A program made the position numbers and the translations under genes. The notes under the pieces were generated by a model that searched no databases, was not told the DNA's origin, and saw only the letters and a list, made by a program, of their open reading frames with translations. This document shows, piece after piece, positions 34,511-46,100 of a stretch of 64,000 bases of DNA. The DNA is from Phoma sp. XZ068 (Eukaryota > Ascomycota > Dothideomycetes > Pleosporales > Didymellaceae), in assembly GCA_004835665.1 (NCBI GenBank), contig RBKR01000001.1, positions 930,001-994,000 on the forward strand. Direction: 5' to 3'. Positions within the stretch are counted from its first letter, which is position 1. Every line of letters begins with the position of its first letter.

Positions 34511-35012
34511 GGTAACCACAGCTAGAATAGTTGACGCTTTTTATCTCCACCTTCACTGTCAGACCAAACCTAAAGCGCAACTCACGTTCACTTCCCCCGG
34601 CTGATCAACTTGAGCTTAGTGGCTACGCAAATGGGCAACGCGCCTGCGCGACTTCTGTTTCCATTACACCTGCCGCTAGGCCGCGACAACAGCCATCGTC
34701 ACTTCGCTTCCTTCCCACAACCCTGCCTTTCTTTACCAAATCGCCAACTCTACCATATTGCAGCTTCTTCTCACCGCGCATACACTCCCTTCGTCCTTTC
34801 CTCGGCACTGCTGCCCACTGCAAGCTGCTAATCTAGTTGCATCTTCTGCGTTTGTTCTCCGCTTCTTCATCTGCTTTGGCCATATACGTCGCCAACGGAG
34901 TATCATCGAGCAGCTGTGTCTTGCATATTATCTTCGCATCTGCCTTGTCCCGTCAGACTACGCACATCTCTCGAATCTCTTCCATCTACCTGCACCTCCA
35001 CCGCCACCAACA
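34511..35012. promoter_or_regulatory. Leader region of the Pumilio gene
   Basis: About 500 bp, pyrimidine-rich on the plus strand, with no supported gene. It probably contains the promoter and a long 5' UTR with short upstream frames. Confidence 0.5.
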
Positions 35013-37567
35013 ATGGCCTTCAATATAACTTCAGACGGCTCACCCACCCCCCGCAAGGGTCCCACACGGTTCAACATGCCTCCTGGAGACCTGAGAGTTG
35101 ACACCTCCCCAGAGGTACTGGGCCAGATCAATGGCAACAGCCAGAACTACTACCCCTTCGGCCATTATTCTGCCTTTGGCTCATCATTGACATCGAGCCT
35201 GCAGGGTTTGAAGCGACCGCTCGGTAATTCCGCAATGGGCAACGTCACCATGCCTTCAATGCAGCAACAGCCGCAGGAACATCATCTCGGCGCCTTCAAG
35301 GTCAGTCGCACGCCCGCCTCATCACCCACCTAAGCACTTCCCTTGCCCTCCTTCGTAACCTCCTTCGTCAGAAGCTGACCTGTGTACAAGAACAAGAGTG
35401 ATCACTATCAAGGCAAGTCAGTCATGGACTCGCTTCTGCAGCATCTCAACGAGCGATCTTCGCCCGATGACCCCTACAAATCATCCTCTAGCAGCTCCGT
35501 TCCAATCACACCAGCTACCGAGGACTACACAAGCACTCCGCCTACCATGACTTCCGCAGACTCATCTGTTCTCGTCAATGCTGCGGAACTGCAGAAAATT
35601 AGAGACGAGCTACAGGCGGCTAAGGACGAGATCTCTCGCATGAACCAAGAGACGCACAGCCACCTTGTCGCGAGGTCTACAATGGAGCACCTCAGCCAGT
35701 CGTCTGAAGCCGACTACGGTTACATCGGAGACGTTACGGAGCAAACGCTTGCGCAACTGCAGAACAACTTCAATGCTTCCACTCGCGCTAACGATGGATG
35801 GGGTATTAATTCGACTCGTCCATCCTACAACGCGAACAACACCTTTGGATCTCAGTATCAAGGCCAAGCCCAGACTCAAGCTCGACCCGCAATGCCTATC
35901 GGTCAGCCCGCAATACGACGAGGCAACAGCTACCTTAACGAACCAACTCATTTCCCTCTTGATCAGGGTTTCCGTGGTGGCGGTCTGAACAACGGCATCG
36001 GCAATTTCAATGGAAATGGGATGAGTGCTGGCTTCAACTCTGGGTATAACAATAGCATAAGCAACCCGCCAAGCCGTCCTAACTCCGCTTTTGATCCTGC
36101 CTATAATCAGTATGGAGTTACGCCTATGCAAGCTTCAAACTACCCTGCTCCCGTTGGAAGTCTTGGTGGGAGCAGGCTGTCACCGGTTGCAAATGAGTTC
36201 GACGTATCTACCGGTCTGGGTCCATCACCGTGGAACTCTCAGGTTGGTAGAGCTAAAGAGTTCATCGGCTCTATGACTTCTGCTAATCTTGCTTCACAGA
36301 CTCCTAGCGAGAGTGGTGTTGCGCAGTACATGCCTTCTGTCGAGCCAATGAACTACCGTCGGCTGCTGGATCGCAACATGAGCTGCAACTGGAAATACAT
36401 TGTGGACAAGATCATCTGCAACAATGACCAGCAAGCGTCTATCTTCCTCCAGCAGAAGCTCAAAGTCGGTACGCCGGACCAGAAATACGACATCGTGGAA
36501 GCCATCATCGCTCAGGCTTATGCATTGATGATCAATCGCTTCGGTAACTTCCTTGTTCAACGCTGCTTTGAACATGGCACTCCTGACCAGATCATTGCCA
36601 TTGCCCAAGCAATCCGTGGTAACACGCTTGCCCTCAGCATGGACGCCTTCGGATGCCACGTGATCCAGAAAGCCTTCGACAGTGTTCCTGAAGAGTACAA
36701 GGCCACCATGGTCCACGAACTGCTGCGCCGTATTCCTGAGACTGTGATCCATCGCTATGCTTGTCACGTTTGGCAGAAGCTGTTCGAGCTGCGCTGGAGC
36801 GATTCGCCACCCCAGATTATGCGCTATGTCAACGAAGCACTTCGGGGCATGTGGCACGAGGTCGCTCTAGGTGAGACCGGCAGTCTGGTCGTCCAGAACA
36901 TCTTCGAGAATTGTCTGGAAGAGGACAAGGTATGTGTAACACCTTCTCCCACTCACATGGTGTTTGCTTACTAGTTCCAGCGTCCTTGCATCAACGAAGT
37001 CCTTGCCAGCATCGATGTCATCGCCCACGGTCAATTCGGCAATTGGTGCATTCAGCACATCTGCGAGCACGGTGCCCCTGCAGATCGTAGTCGCGCCATT
37101 GACCATATTCTACGCTTCGCGACTGAGTACAGCATGGACCAGTATGCCTCCAAGATCATCGAGAAGTGTCTAAAGATTGGTACCACCGATTTCCTGGATC
37201 GGTACTTGGAGCGAGTCTGCGAAGGTCGCCCTGACCGCCCTCGAATGCCCCTGATCGACAGTAAGTAGCATTTTCCGAACTTCTCTCTTGCTCTGATGCT
37301 GACGTCCACGCAGTTGCCGGGGACCAATTTGGAAACTACCTCGTCCAGTACATCTTGACCCACTGTGGCACGCAGCACCGCGAGATTGTTGGAAGCCACA
37401 TCCGGAAGCATATGGTTTCTCTCCGAGGTTCCAAATACGGATCGCGCGTCGCCATGTTGTGCTGCAATCCTGCCGTCTCTACACGTCCAGGCCCACCTGC
37501 TGGCATGGTTCCTCGCTACAACAACCCCGTTCCTCGTACTGCCGCATTTCCTGGTACCTTCCGTTGA
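35013..37567 (+). CDS. Pumilio-family (PUF) RNA-binding protein
   Basis: Post-transcriptional regulator that binds 3' UTRs, about 786 aa. Exons: 35013-35300, about 35391-36929, 36981-37260, 37314-37567. Acceptor 35390 is a weak AAG; a site 6 nt further would also keep frame. The N-terminal half is low-complexity (Q/N/S-rich) with a short coiled segment (LQKIRDELQAAKDEISRM). The C-terminal half carries PUF repeats with cores NWKYIVDK, NFLVQR, CHVIQK, CHVWQK, SLVVQN, NWCIQH, SKIIEK, NYLVQY, plus a terminal SRVAM. No RRM is present, unlike yeast Puf1/Puf2. Similar fungal proteins are often called meiotic coiled-coil protein 2. Its repeat code is discussed in the findings. Confidence 0.88.
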
Positions 37568-38943
37568 ACGGCGTACATGACGGATATGTCTGGCCTAAGC
37601 CATTGGTTATTGTAACCACGAACGCACTCGTTTCCGTTGTCGATCTCATCAAGAGATATTCCCAAGCTACAGTTCATGTCGAAGAAGATTGTCGAACCGA
37701 TTGGGATAAGACGAAAAACCATTTCCTACTGTTGGTCGGATCAACATCAATTCTCGAAACACGTCTATCCACGATATGCTCTTTCTTGTTTATCTCAACA
37801 TTTTCCTTCTGGGTTGGCTGATTGGCAGTTTAGCAGGATGGTCGACTGGAGAAAATGTTAAGTACTGGAGCTGGATCACTGTGCACGTTTATCTTTCTTA
37901 CAAAAGTACCGCTGGTGGAAAGGTAATATAGTTACGTGACGGCATTAACTGGTTGAAAGCATTCCTCCAAGATATCAAGCAATTGTACATTACAAATATG
38001 CTGACTTTGCGGGCGTCCGAACTGTATTGCGTTGTTCGTGTTGTTTTCACATGTGTCACGAGCCTGCAACGTAGATTCGCTGTGTTGAGGACCGACTTCA
38101 CGGCGAAGCTCGGAAATCGGTGGCGATTCGGTGTTGTTCGGAGCAACCTCGAGAATCGTTTGCAAGCCGAAATATTCACGGGAAGAACGTCCAAAGTTCT
38201 AGAGATACGATTGCAAAGCATAAGAGTACGAAAACTATGAGGAAAATTCGCTGTGACGGACATACCCGAGTTATGTGAGTTGCTGGTTATGGAGCGGCCA
38301 GCGGCAGCGCTAGAGATGCCGCAGCGGCTTCAACGCATGATCCGAGCAATTTGCGGTGCACGAGGCCCTTTGGGCCAGATCATTTTTCGGACCTTGCTGA
38401 CTGTTCGGCTTGGTCGGCGGCAGGGCTGATCGATCGGATTCCAATCTAAGGTTGCTTGCGCGTGTCTTCAATGTTTTGGTGACCCAGACTTATGAGGTCA
38501 CAGATTGCATGATGAATGGAGCTTCACTAAAAAGACATAGAACCGCAATGGGTACAGAGAGGATGAGGCGATTATCACAGGCCTCATCTGGGTGTACAAA
38601 GCGGAGAAAGAAGGATCTGGCACACACACGATCAGGGCGAGGTGGTTCGATGTCCTGTCTGACAGATGGTCGGGAGCGAGGCCGCAGTGGCAGGGTCTGC
38701 CGAAAGGCGATGCCTCAGCACGCGCTAAGCTGCCGGATAGTCGGCGACGTCACCATGGTGTAGATTTGAGTCGCTGCATTATCATTTTATAAGCATTGCG
38801 TGCGCCCGTCTCCACTGCTGGCTTTGATCCATATACCACTCACCTATTCCCACGCTTCATACCCTACCATTGTTATCCTGTCCAGGACGGCACAGCTACA
38901 TATCAATCGACTACATACCATTAAAGCAGCTTGAGGAGACAAG
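37568..38943. other. Intergenic spacer
   Basis: About 1.4 kb containing the 3' UTR of the Pumilio gene and the RCF2 promoter. Short frames have no recognisable motif. No repeat or RNA gene seen. Confidence 0.5.
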
Positions 38944-39929
38944 ATGAAGGTTCTCACGCCAGAGCAGGAGCAGGCGCATTACAAGTAAGCTTCGGCGCGG
39001 CGATATTGGAAGCGGCTGCTAATGGGTTTGAAGTGCCTCAGTTAAGGGTGGAACAATTGGTGGTGTTATCGGTACAGCAGTTGGTGCCGCCGCTGTCATC
39101 GGTGCGAGCAGAAGATACCCATCCTTCAGGGCGCTGACCCTGCCCTTCCGCGCTTTCCTCGTCTCATCCACAGGAACATTCGTCGGTATGTGATACATTG
39201 CATAGCAGCAGACCGACACAGCTCAATACTAACGAATTCTAGCTGTCATCGCCGCCGACCGCGCTTCCGCCAAATTCGATGTCGAAAACACACCCGAGAA
39301 AATGGCACAGATCCAGCGCGACAGGGCGCGCGAAGCCCTCCTCGAATCGAACAAGACCGCTTTCGAGCGCGCAAAGGAATGGGCCTCGGAAAACCGCTAC
39401 CCGCTTCTCTTCGGCTTCTGGGTCGCTTCCATGGCCGGCTCGTGGACCTTGGTCAACCGCAACCCCTACCTGAGCGGCTCGCAGAAGTTGGTTCAGGCGC
39501 GTATGTATGCGCAGGGAGGCACACTTGCGGCGCTGCTCACATCGTTTGCGTTTGAGGGAAGCGATGCGGCGAAGGGCAAGGGAAGGTGGGAGACAATCAA
39601 GGTCGTGGATCCCAACGACCCCACACATCAGCACATGATCGAGAAGAGGATTCACCACGAGCGATATGCTGGTGAGGACCAGTGGAGAGGTACGTTCATC
39701 TCTCATTGAGAGCGGGTGTTGATGTGTCGTGCTTTGTCATGATGCACAACGCCGCGCTACGACATCGGTGCGAGTAGTATGCTGACTCAAGATTACAGAA
39801 ATGGTCGAGGCCGAAGAGGAGCGCATGAAGGAACGCAACGCCAACATCGAAGCCAAGCGCTCCGAGAACAAGCAGAAGAAGGAGACAACACAAAAGGAGA
39901 AGAAGGACGAGTCTGGTGCCAAGGCCTGA
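38944..39929 (+). CDS. RCF2: RCF2, respiratory supercomplex factor 2
   Basis: Mitochondrial inner-membrane protein with a HIG1 domain that associates with the complex III-IV supercomplex. 256 aa; exons 38944-38984, 39034-39185, 39243-39689, 39799-39929. The first intron ends at GAAG (39033), not the nearby CTCAG, because only that choice gives HYNASVKGGTIGGVIG without a stop. Two N-terminal hydrophobic stretches (GGVIGTAVGAAAVIGAS; AFLVSSTGTFVAVIAA) precede the HIG1 domain, FERAKEWASENRYPLLFGFW to YAQGGTLAALLTSFAF. A charged lysine/glutamate tail ends the protein. Confidence 0.92.
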
Positions 39930-40508
39930 GCGCCTTCATCATAACCCAATCCTTCTCTCATCCGACACACATCGACTGTCTGATCGAAACGACACCCAAA
40001 CTTTGTGACCGATGATCTCATACTACCATTTCCCGGCGTTTGGCGGCTGCGACTCTTTCACGCACATACGGCCTGTGTACTAGTAGTGTTCTTTTGGATT
40101 AGATACAAAAGCGGCTTTGGCATTGTATATATCGACATTAGTAGTGGTTACTACGATTCGCGAGCTAAATTGAATGCTTTACGATTTCTATCACCGTTCA
40201 ACGCGAGCAAAAATGACCAGACTTATCGTGTATAAGTAACCTACAGCCAGGCTTGCTTAATATTACCTGTCAACCCAATTCTCATCTGCTGGGTTTGGCT
40301 ATGCAATTGAACAACGACGCCACTGCTAGCTTACATTTAGAGTGCGGGTCATGGTAAACTAGGGATTGTCATGACGTCGGCAATACAACTCTTTCACGCG
40401 ATATTTACTCTCATAAGGAAATACAACATTTATCATTCACACAAGCTCTACATTATATGCCTACCCTAAACACCAATATTTCTCTATCCACACCATCCAC
40501 CACACAAA
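39930..40508. other. Intergenic spacer
   Basis: About 580 bp, A/T-richer. 3' flank of RCF2 and promoter of the next gene. Nothing else recognised. Confidence 0.5.
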
Positions 40509-41180
40509 ATGCACCCCGACTTTCCCACCCTCCTACCCACCCTCCTCCACAGCACGCACCTAACCGCACCACCTCTCAAACCCAAAAACCCATCCTTAAC
40601 TCCCATCATAGCCGCCCTCTCCCTCCACCCCACCCTCGAAGCAGCCCTCCACATACTCAATCACGACCTCCCCTCCGCCCACTTCCTCGTGCGCCACATG
40701 CAATCCCCGCCCGCGCTGGAGGGCATGCTTCTCCACGCCATCCTGCACCGGTGCGAGGGCGATATAGGGAATGCGCGGGCGTGGGTGAGCGATGTGGGAG
40801 ATGCGTGCGCGGGGTTTGTGCCGAAGAAGCGGGAGGAGGGTGAACGGTTGGATGAGGATGTTAGCAAGCAGTGTGGATGTGTGGAGCTTGGGGGTGATGT
40901 GATGGCGTTTTTGTATGGGGAGGGTGGGGTGGAGGAGGCGAGGAGATTGATTGATGACGTGGAGGGGTGGAGGGGGAGGAAGGGCGCGGTGAAGGAGGAG
41001 GAGGAGAGGTTGGAAGGTAGGATTCGAGCGGAGGTGGGGAGGATGGTGGAGTGGTGTGTGGCCAAGTTTGGGACGGGGCGGTATGTGGATGCGAGCTGTG
41101 CGTGGGTCAAGAACAGTGACGAGGTACAGGAGATCAGTAATGATATGGTCAGTGGGGGAAGGGGGTTTCGGAAGTTTTGA
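40509..41180 (+). CDS. Conserved fungal protein of unknown function
   Basis: 223 aa, single exon. The core HFLVRHMQSPPALEGMLLHA then ILHRCEGDIGNARAWVSDV and the C-terminus EISNDMVSGGRGFRKF look like conserved features of a widespread uncharacterised fungal family; this is from memory. Mostly helical, no signal peptide and no membrane segment. The 5' third is very C-rich and the 3' part very G-rich on this strand, a strong internal skew. Function unknown. Confidence 0.7.
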   Translation: MHPDFPTLLPTLLHSTHLTAPPLKPKNPSLTPIIAALSLHPTLEAALHILNHDLPSAHFLVRHMQSPPALEGMLLHAILHRCEGDIGNARAWVSDVGDACAGFVPKKREEGERLDEDVSKQCGCVELGGDVMAFLYGEGGVEEARRLIDDVEGWRGRKGAVKEEEERLEGRIRAEVGRMVEWCVAKFGTGRYVDASCAWVKNSDEVQEISNDMVSGGRGFRKF

Positions 41181-41719
41181 CGTGGGTGCGTGGGTGTGGA
41201 AGGGGTGTTCTTGAGTTATGCATCGACAGCTCCAATGATGGCGGCGATGACGGTGTCAGCAGTGCTGGCGTAAGATATATGAGTGCTAGGATTACGAGAG
41301 TGATCACAAATGACCATATCAAAGTGAAGCGTATAGACAGAGATTTGATATGTGGATATAAGCTGCATTGCATTGTCATACAGCAGCATAGTGACATTAC
41401 CGCCTTCAACAACTAAAAAGAAAAGATCCATCAACATGCAGGAAAGCCAGACACAGACCTCTAGGCCGGCTCATCCCAGCACAGCCAAGCGCCTGCAATG
41501 GAAGCAGGAACAGGAAGCAGATGAGGAAAGAGGGTAATCGACCAAATAGGACATCCTGGACGCCGTGAAACTTGACATGACTCGTGGACATTTGCACATG
41601 ACAGGCGTATCTGGTCGTTCAGCGCAGCGCATCGTGCAGTCATACGCTTAAGCATATGCCTCCATCAATTGTGCGTGAGACGTAGCGCAGTACGTCGCGG
41701 GGGCGCGGGGTGTGTTCGT
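41181..41719. other. Convergent spacer
   Basis: About 540 bp between the stop codons of the unknown protein (plus) and Rab11 (minus). No coding features. Confidence 0.5.
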
Positions 41720-42709
41720 CTAGCAGCATCCCTTCTTCTGCTCTGCATCGGCCGACTTGCTGATCTCGAGAACCTTGCGCTCGCCACCGAGAACGTTCTG
41801 GCTGCCTTCGCCCTGGTCGAGGGCCTTGCTGGAGACGATGCGGTATATTTCTGGAGGCTGGTCAGCGCAGTTCTGGGGATTATTACAATGCGGCGCAGAA
41901 TGAGGGGAGTAGAAGTGGCGGTGTGCTTGTATCTGCACAAATTACACTGCCGGCTATTCTCCGTGCTGGCCATGTCCGTTGTGTAGTATCGTGAAGCGTG
42001 TGCTGGGATTGCAGAATGCACATACCTGTGAGGATGTTCTGGAAAGCAAGCTCGACGTTGCTGGCGTCCAAGGCGGAGGTCTCGATGAACGAAAGGTTGT
42101 TCTCGCCTGTAAGGATGTTAGCGGGCGCCGCAAGAGATTGTATGCAGTCGCTTCTCGCGAATCAAGAACACGTACTCGCAAACTGCTTGGCCTCCTCGGT
42201 GGGCACTGCCCGCAGATGCCTCAAATCGCTCTTGTTTCCAACCAGCATGATAACAATGTTCGAGTCGGCATGGTCGCGCAGCTCCTTCAGCCACCTCGTG
42301 ACGTTCTCGTAGGTCTGGTGCTTGCTGATGTCGTAGACAAGCAGCGCTCCCACGGCGCCGCGGTAGTAGGCCGATGTAATGGCGCGGTAGCGCTCCTGGC
42401 CGGCTGTGTCCCAAATCTGTGCCTTGATGGTCTTGGCGTCTACCTGGATCGAGCGGGTCGCGAACTCGACGCCGATGGTCGACTTGGAGTCGAGGTTGAA
42501 CTCGTTGCGGGTGAACCTGCTCAACAGGTTGGATTTACCAACACCGGAGTCTCCGATGAGGACCACTGCAGCGTGTTAGCGGGGGAGTGCCATGCGAGCG
42601 CAGATGGCGTAGGTACCCTTGAAGAGAAACTACAGCGGGCATGTCAGTACGGGCTGCCAGCGGCGCACATGTCGCACAGGGGACTCACGTCATATTCGTC
42701 GTTCGCCAT
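41720..42709 (-). CDS. RAB11: Rab11-family small GTPase
   Basis: Membrane-traffic GTPase for recycling and late-Golgi exocytosis (yeast Ypt31/32, S. pombe Ypt3). 211 aa; exons on the minus strand: 42709-42689, 42629-42617, 42565-42176, 42106-42026, 41850-41720. Exon 2 is only 13 nt and encodes FLFK plus one base; with it the N-terminus is MANDEYDFLFKVVLIGDSG. G motifs: GDSGVGKSN (P-loop), WDTAGQE, GNKSDL, ETSALD. Effector region STIGVEFATRSI. The C-terminus KKGCC carries a double-cysteine geranylgeranylation signal. All junctions match the Rab11 family. Confidence 0.95.
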
Positions 42710-43164
42710 GGCTGCGGTGAGCGGGGGAGATAGTGCGCGGCGGGGGAGAGCGCTCGACGGCTGGCGCTAGAAGGGCGGTCGGCGAGAGTGGTGGTAGCGG
42801 GGAGTGGGTGGGTGGGCGGAGCAAGGCTATGACAGTGCCTTGACGAGTTCGTGAGTGGTGATATGGCTGCCTCCTGCCTCGACAAAGCAATGCGTGGAGC
42901 ACCTGCCAGTGCGCCAGCTGCGCCAAGTCAAAAGCGGCACTAAGGGGCACTAGCGCCAAACTATGGTACTCCAGAGCAGCTGGAGCTCTCCAAGAGCGGC
43001 ATCGCGGCGATCTCCCACTCAACCCGACTGTTTCACCTCGACGAAACGGTGCTTGCCAGAGGCCAACGGGTCGCAGTTGCGTTCGGCGCCCTCTAGGCGC
43101 ACGGAGGGCACTTGAGAAGGAGTTCTTGTCTGAATGCTGCGCCTTCCATTTCCAGCTAGCCAAC
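42710..43164. promoter_or_regulatory. Divergent promoter, Rab11 / chromodomain-CCCH gene
   Basis: 455 bp between start codons facing outward. GC-rich, no supported gene. Confidence 0.6.
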
Positions 43165-46100
43165 ATGTCAGCCTACAACAAGATGCGCGAGGCTATGTCC
43201 GCACAACATGACCTCGTTGACGACTACGATACAGATGCAGTTTCTATCAACTCTACTGATTCCGGCGACGATGAGGCCTTCTATTTCGCAGATTGTATTA
43301 TTGCCGAAGTTCCAGAAGAGCATCACTGCTATCTGGTGAAATGGGAAAGCTACCCACTACACGAGTAGGTCTGACACACCCGAGAGCCTCAGAACTAATC
43401 ATGTGCCCAGATGTAAGCTTGCACCCAAATCTGGTCTGAAGTGGTCATATCAGCACTACACTTTGTGAACTTGCAACGCCAAACTCACTTCTTAGCAATG
43501 CTCGGTGATGCTGACCAACCCTAGCTACATGGGAGCCGCCCGCTCACCTCGACGGGACTAACCTCATCTCAAATTGGGAGCAGGTCAAGCAACAGTTGGG
43601 TCAAGTTGCCTTTCAACGCGAGAATAAGAAGAACATAGTGGCTTTTGAGACGTCACAGGACAGAGCACTGTCTGCCAAAGAACGCAAGCTTGCAAAGCGC
43701 GAAAAGAAACGCTGTAGACTGCAACGACAAAATCATACAGCGATTCTCGATGACAGCAGCGATGAAGAAGCCTGGGCCCCAGTACCAACAAGCATCACTG
43801 CGAGAGATAGCCTGTTTGTGCAGAATGAAAGACCGTCAGTGTCGGCCTCATCAACTACCAATCCCCCTCGTACCAAGCAGCCTTTCGTTGTTCGCAAGGG
43901 CCCACTTCATCAGTCCTCTTCTGAAGAAGAATCAAAATCTGACGGAGAAGTTTCAGACGACCAGTCAATGGCTGTGCTGAGTAAGAAAAAGAATGCACAT
44001 CGTCAAGCAGACCCGAACGCGACAAGAAGCACCGTGGGCAGCTCAACCCTTCAGCCGCGGGAGGTGCAGACCTCTGCTTCGGATTCGATGTCCAAGGCCG
44101 CCAAGGCAATCACGGATTCTATGTCGCAGGCCGCATCTGCTGTTTCTACAACGTCGTCGTCTAGTGCCAGAGACCGCAGCACTGTGTTGGCTGCGACAGC
44201 TTCAACGTCCACAACTGAACATTTACCAAATATATCCACTATGCGTGCCATCAGGACTGCACCACAAAAGCAAATGACGCGAGGTATTAAATTCATTGAT
44301 CAACCTAAAGAACAGCAAAGGAAGGCATGGTCGACTGACCAGCACTATAAGAAACTCAAGTATCGAGGTCTCGCAGACAAGCGTTCTCGCGCCGAAGGCA
44401 CACCTGATTTCAATGCACTCGATTTTGTTCATGGGCCCCCACCTACGCTTCCGAAATCGACGGCGGCAAGGTCCAGTGGCGATCCTTATGGGCGCCGCGA
44501 GATCACGAACCGCCGAGTCCAGGAAGAAGATCCTGAAGACCGCCCACGGCGAGGGACTGGGCATGATCCAGAACCTCTTAAAGACTGGGAGGCTAACAAG
44601 GTGCCAATGAAATGTGCCTCCTGGAGACTCAGTAGAAACTGCCAATACGGCGCTGAGAGATGTCGTTTCATGCATAGAGATCGTGATGCAAGAGGCCGAG
44701 AGTATCCAACGGGCGACGTGGACGGCTGGGTACCATTCAAGTACCGCAACCCGCCTATCACATGTCCGTTTTGGTACAAAGATGGCAAGTGCAAGAAAAC
44801 GGCCGAGGATTGCGTGTATGCACATGAGGATACAGGCTGGGCTGAGCTCAATGGCGAACCTATTCGCATGGAGCGCCTTCCGGAAGCTACTGCCGCTGCT
44901 ACTATTCGGGATGTACCTCACCTAATCCCATATAAGCTTCAAACCCCACCGATTACATGTCCGTTCTGGTTACGAGATCATCATGGATGCCATAGGACGG
45001 AGGAAGTGTGCCAATACGCACATTGGAATACAGGCTGGGCACCACCTGTTTCTGATTTCAGGGGTGTTCCTGTCAGAGTAGATCCAAATCTGAAGCCTCG
45101 AGGTGGGCCCCCTAAGTATGCTGACCCTCCCGTGACTTGCCCATTCTGGCTAAGAGCGGCAACTGGTTGCAACTGGCCAGACGATGAGTGTAAGTATGCG
45201 CATCGGAACACTGGCTGGGCTCCACCAGGGTTGGGTCACGATCCGCCGCAGCCCATCAACCCTCAGCTATTGCCAAGCAGCCAACCTCTTCAGAAAGATT
45301 CCAATTTCACCATTTCAGCGCCACTTCAGACAAACAGCAACAAGAAAGCCGTGAACTTGGAGAACCAGGCGGTGCCTTCTGGCCCACGGAACCAAGCCAA
45401 TAAGGACATAACGTGTTCATCTTGGTTAAGAGATCCGCAAGGCTGTCCAAAGTCAGAACAAGTGTGCAAGTATGCACACAGGAACACCGGACGGGCCACA
45501 CCCAAAGACAGACCTTTCGACCCCCCTGTAGCATTAGATCCAAATCAGATACCTCGATTTCAACGCGAACAGATGAAAGACAGGCTGGAGCCAAAACGCG
45601 GCAATCCACCAGTCACATGTCCCTCGTGGCTGAGAAACGAGGATGGATGTCGCAAGACACAAGACGAATGTCTGTTCGCCCACAAAAACACAGGCTGGGC
45701 GCCACAATACGGAGAACGGGGCGGCCCGACTGTAGAGATTGACCGTAACGAAACACCTCGCCGTGTTGATCCGGTTCGCAGCTACGCAGTTGACTATTCG
45801 GCACCAAAGAATGCTAATCCTCCAATAACATGCTATTTCTGGTTAAAATGGGCAGGAGGCTGCAATAGTACAGCGGCATCTTGTAAATTCGCCCACTGGA
45901 ATACTGGATGGATCAATTCTTCTGGACCAGGGAAGAAACCTCGTCCGGAGCAGATCGATCCTAAGATTTTACCTCGGTTTCGTAAATACGGTGAGTGCAT
46001 CCATGAGAGCAACGTTGCTCTAATTTTGAAAGACCTTCGGCAAAAGAACTCTATTATCTATACGATAGTCCGCTAAGTCGACTCACAGATGCAACAGAAG

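Noticed and set aside
38410..38763. 117-codon frame upstream of RCF2
   Set aside because: Arg/Ser/Gly-rich without motif, and no splice continuation; treated as intergenic.
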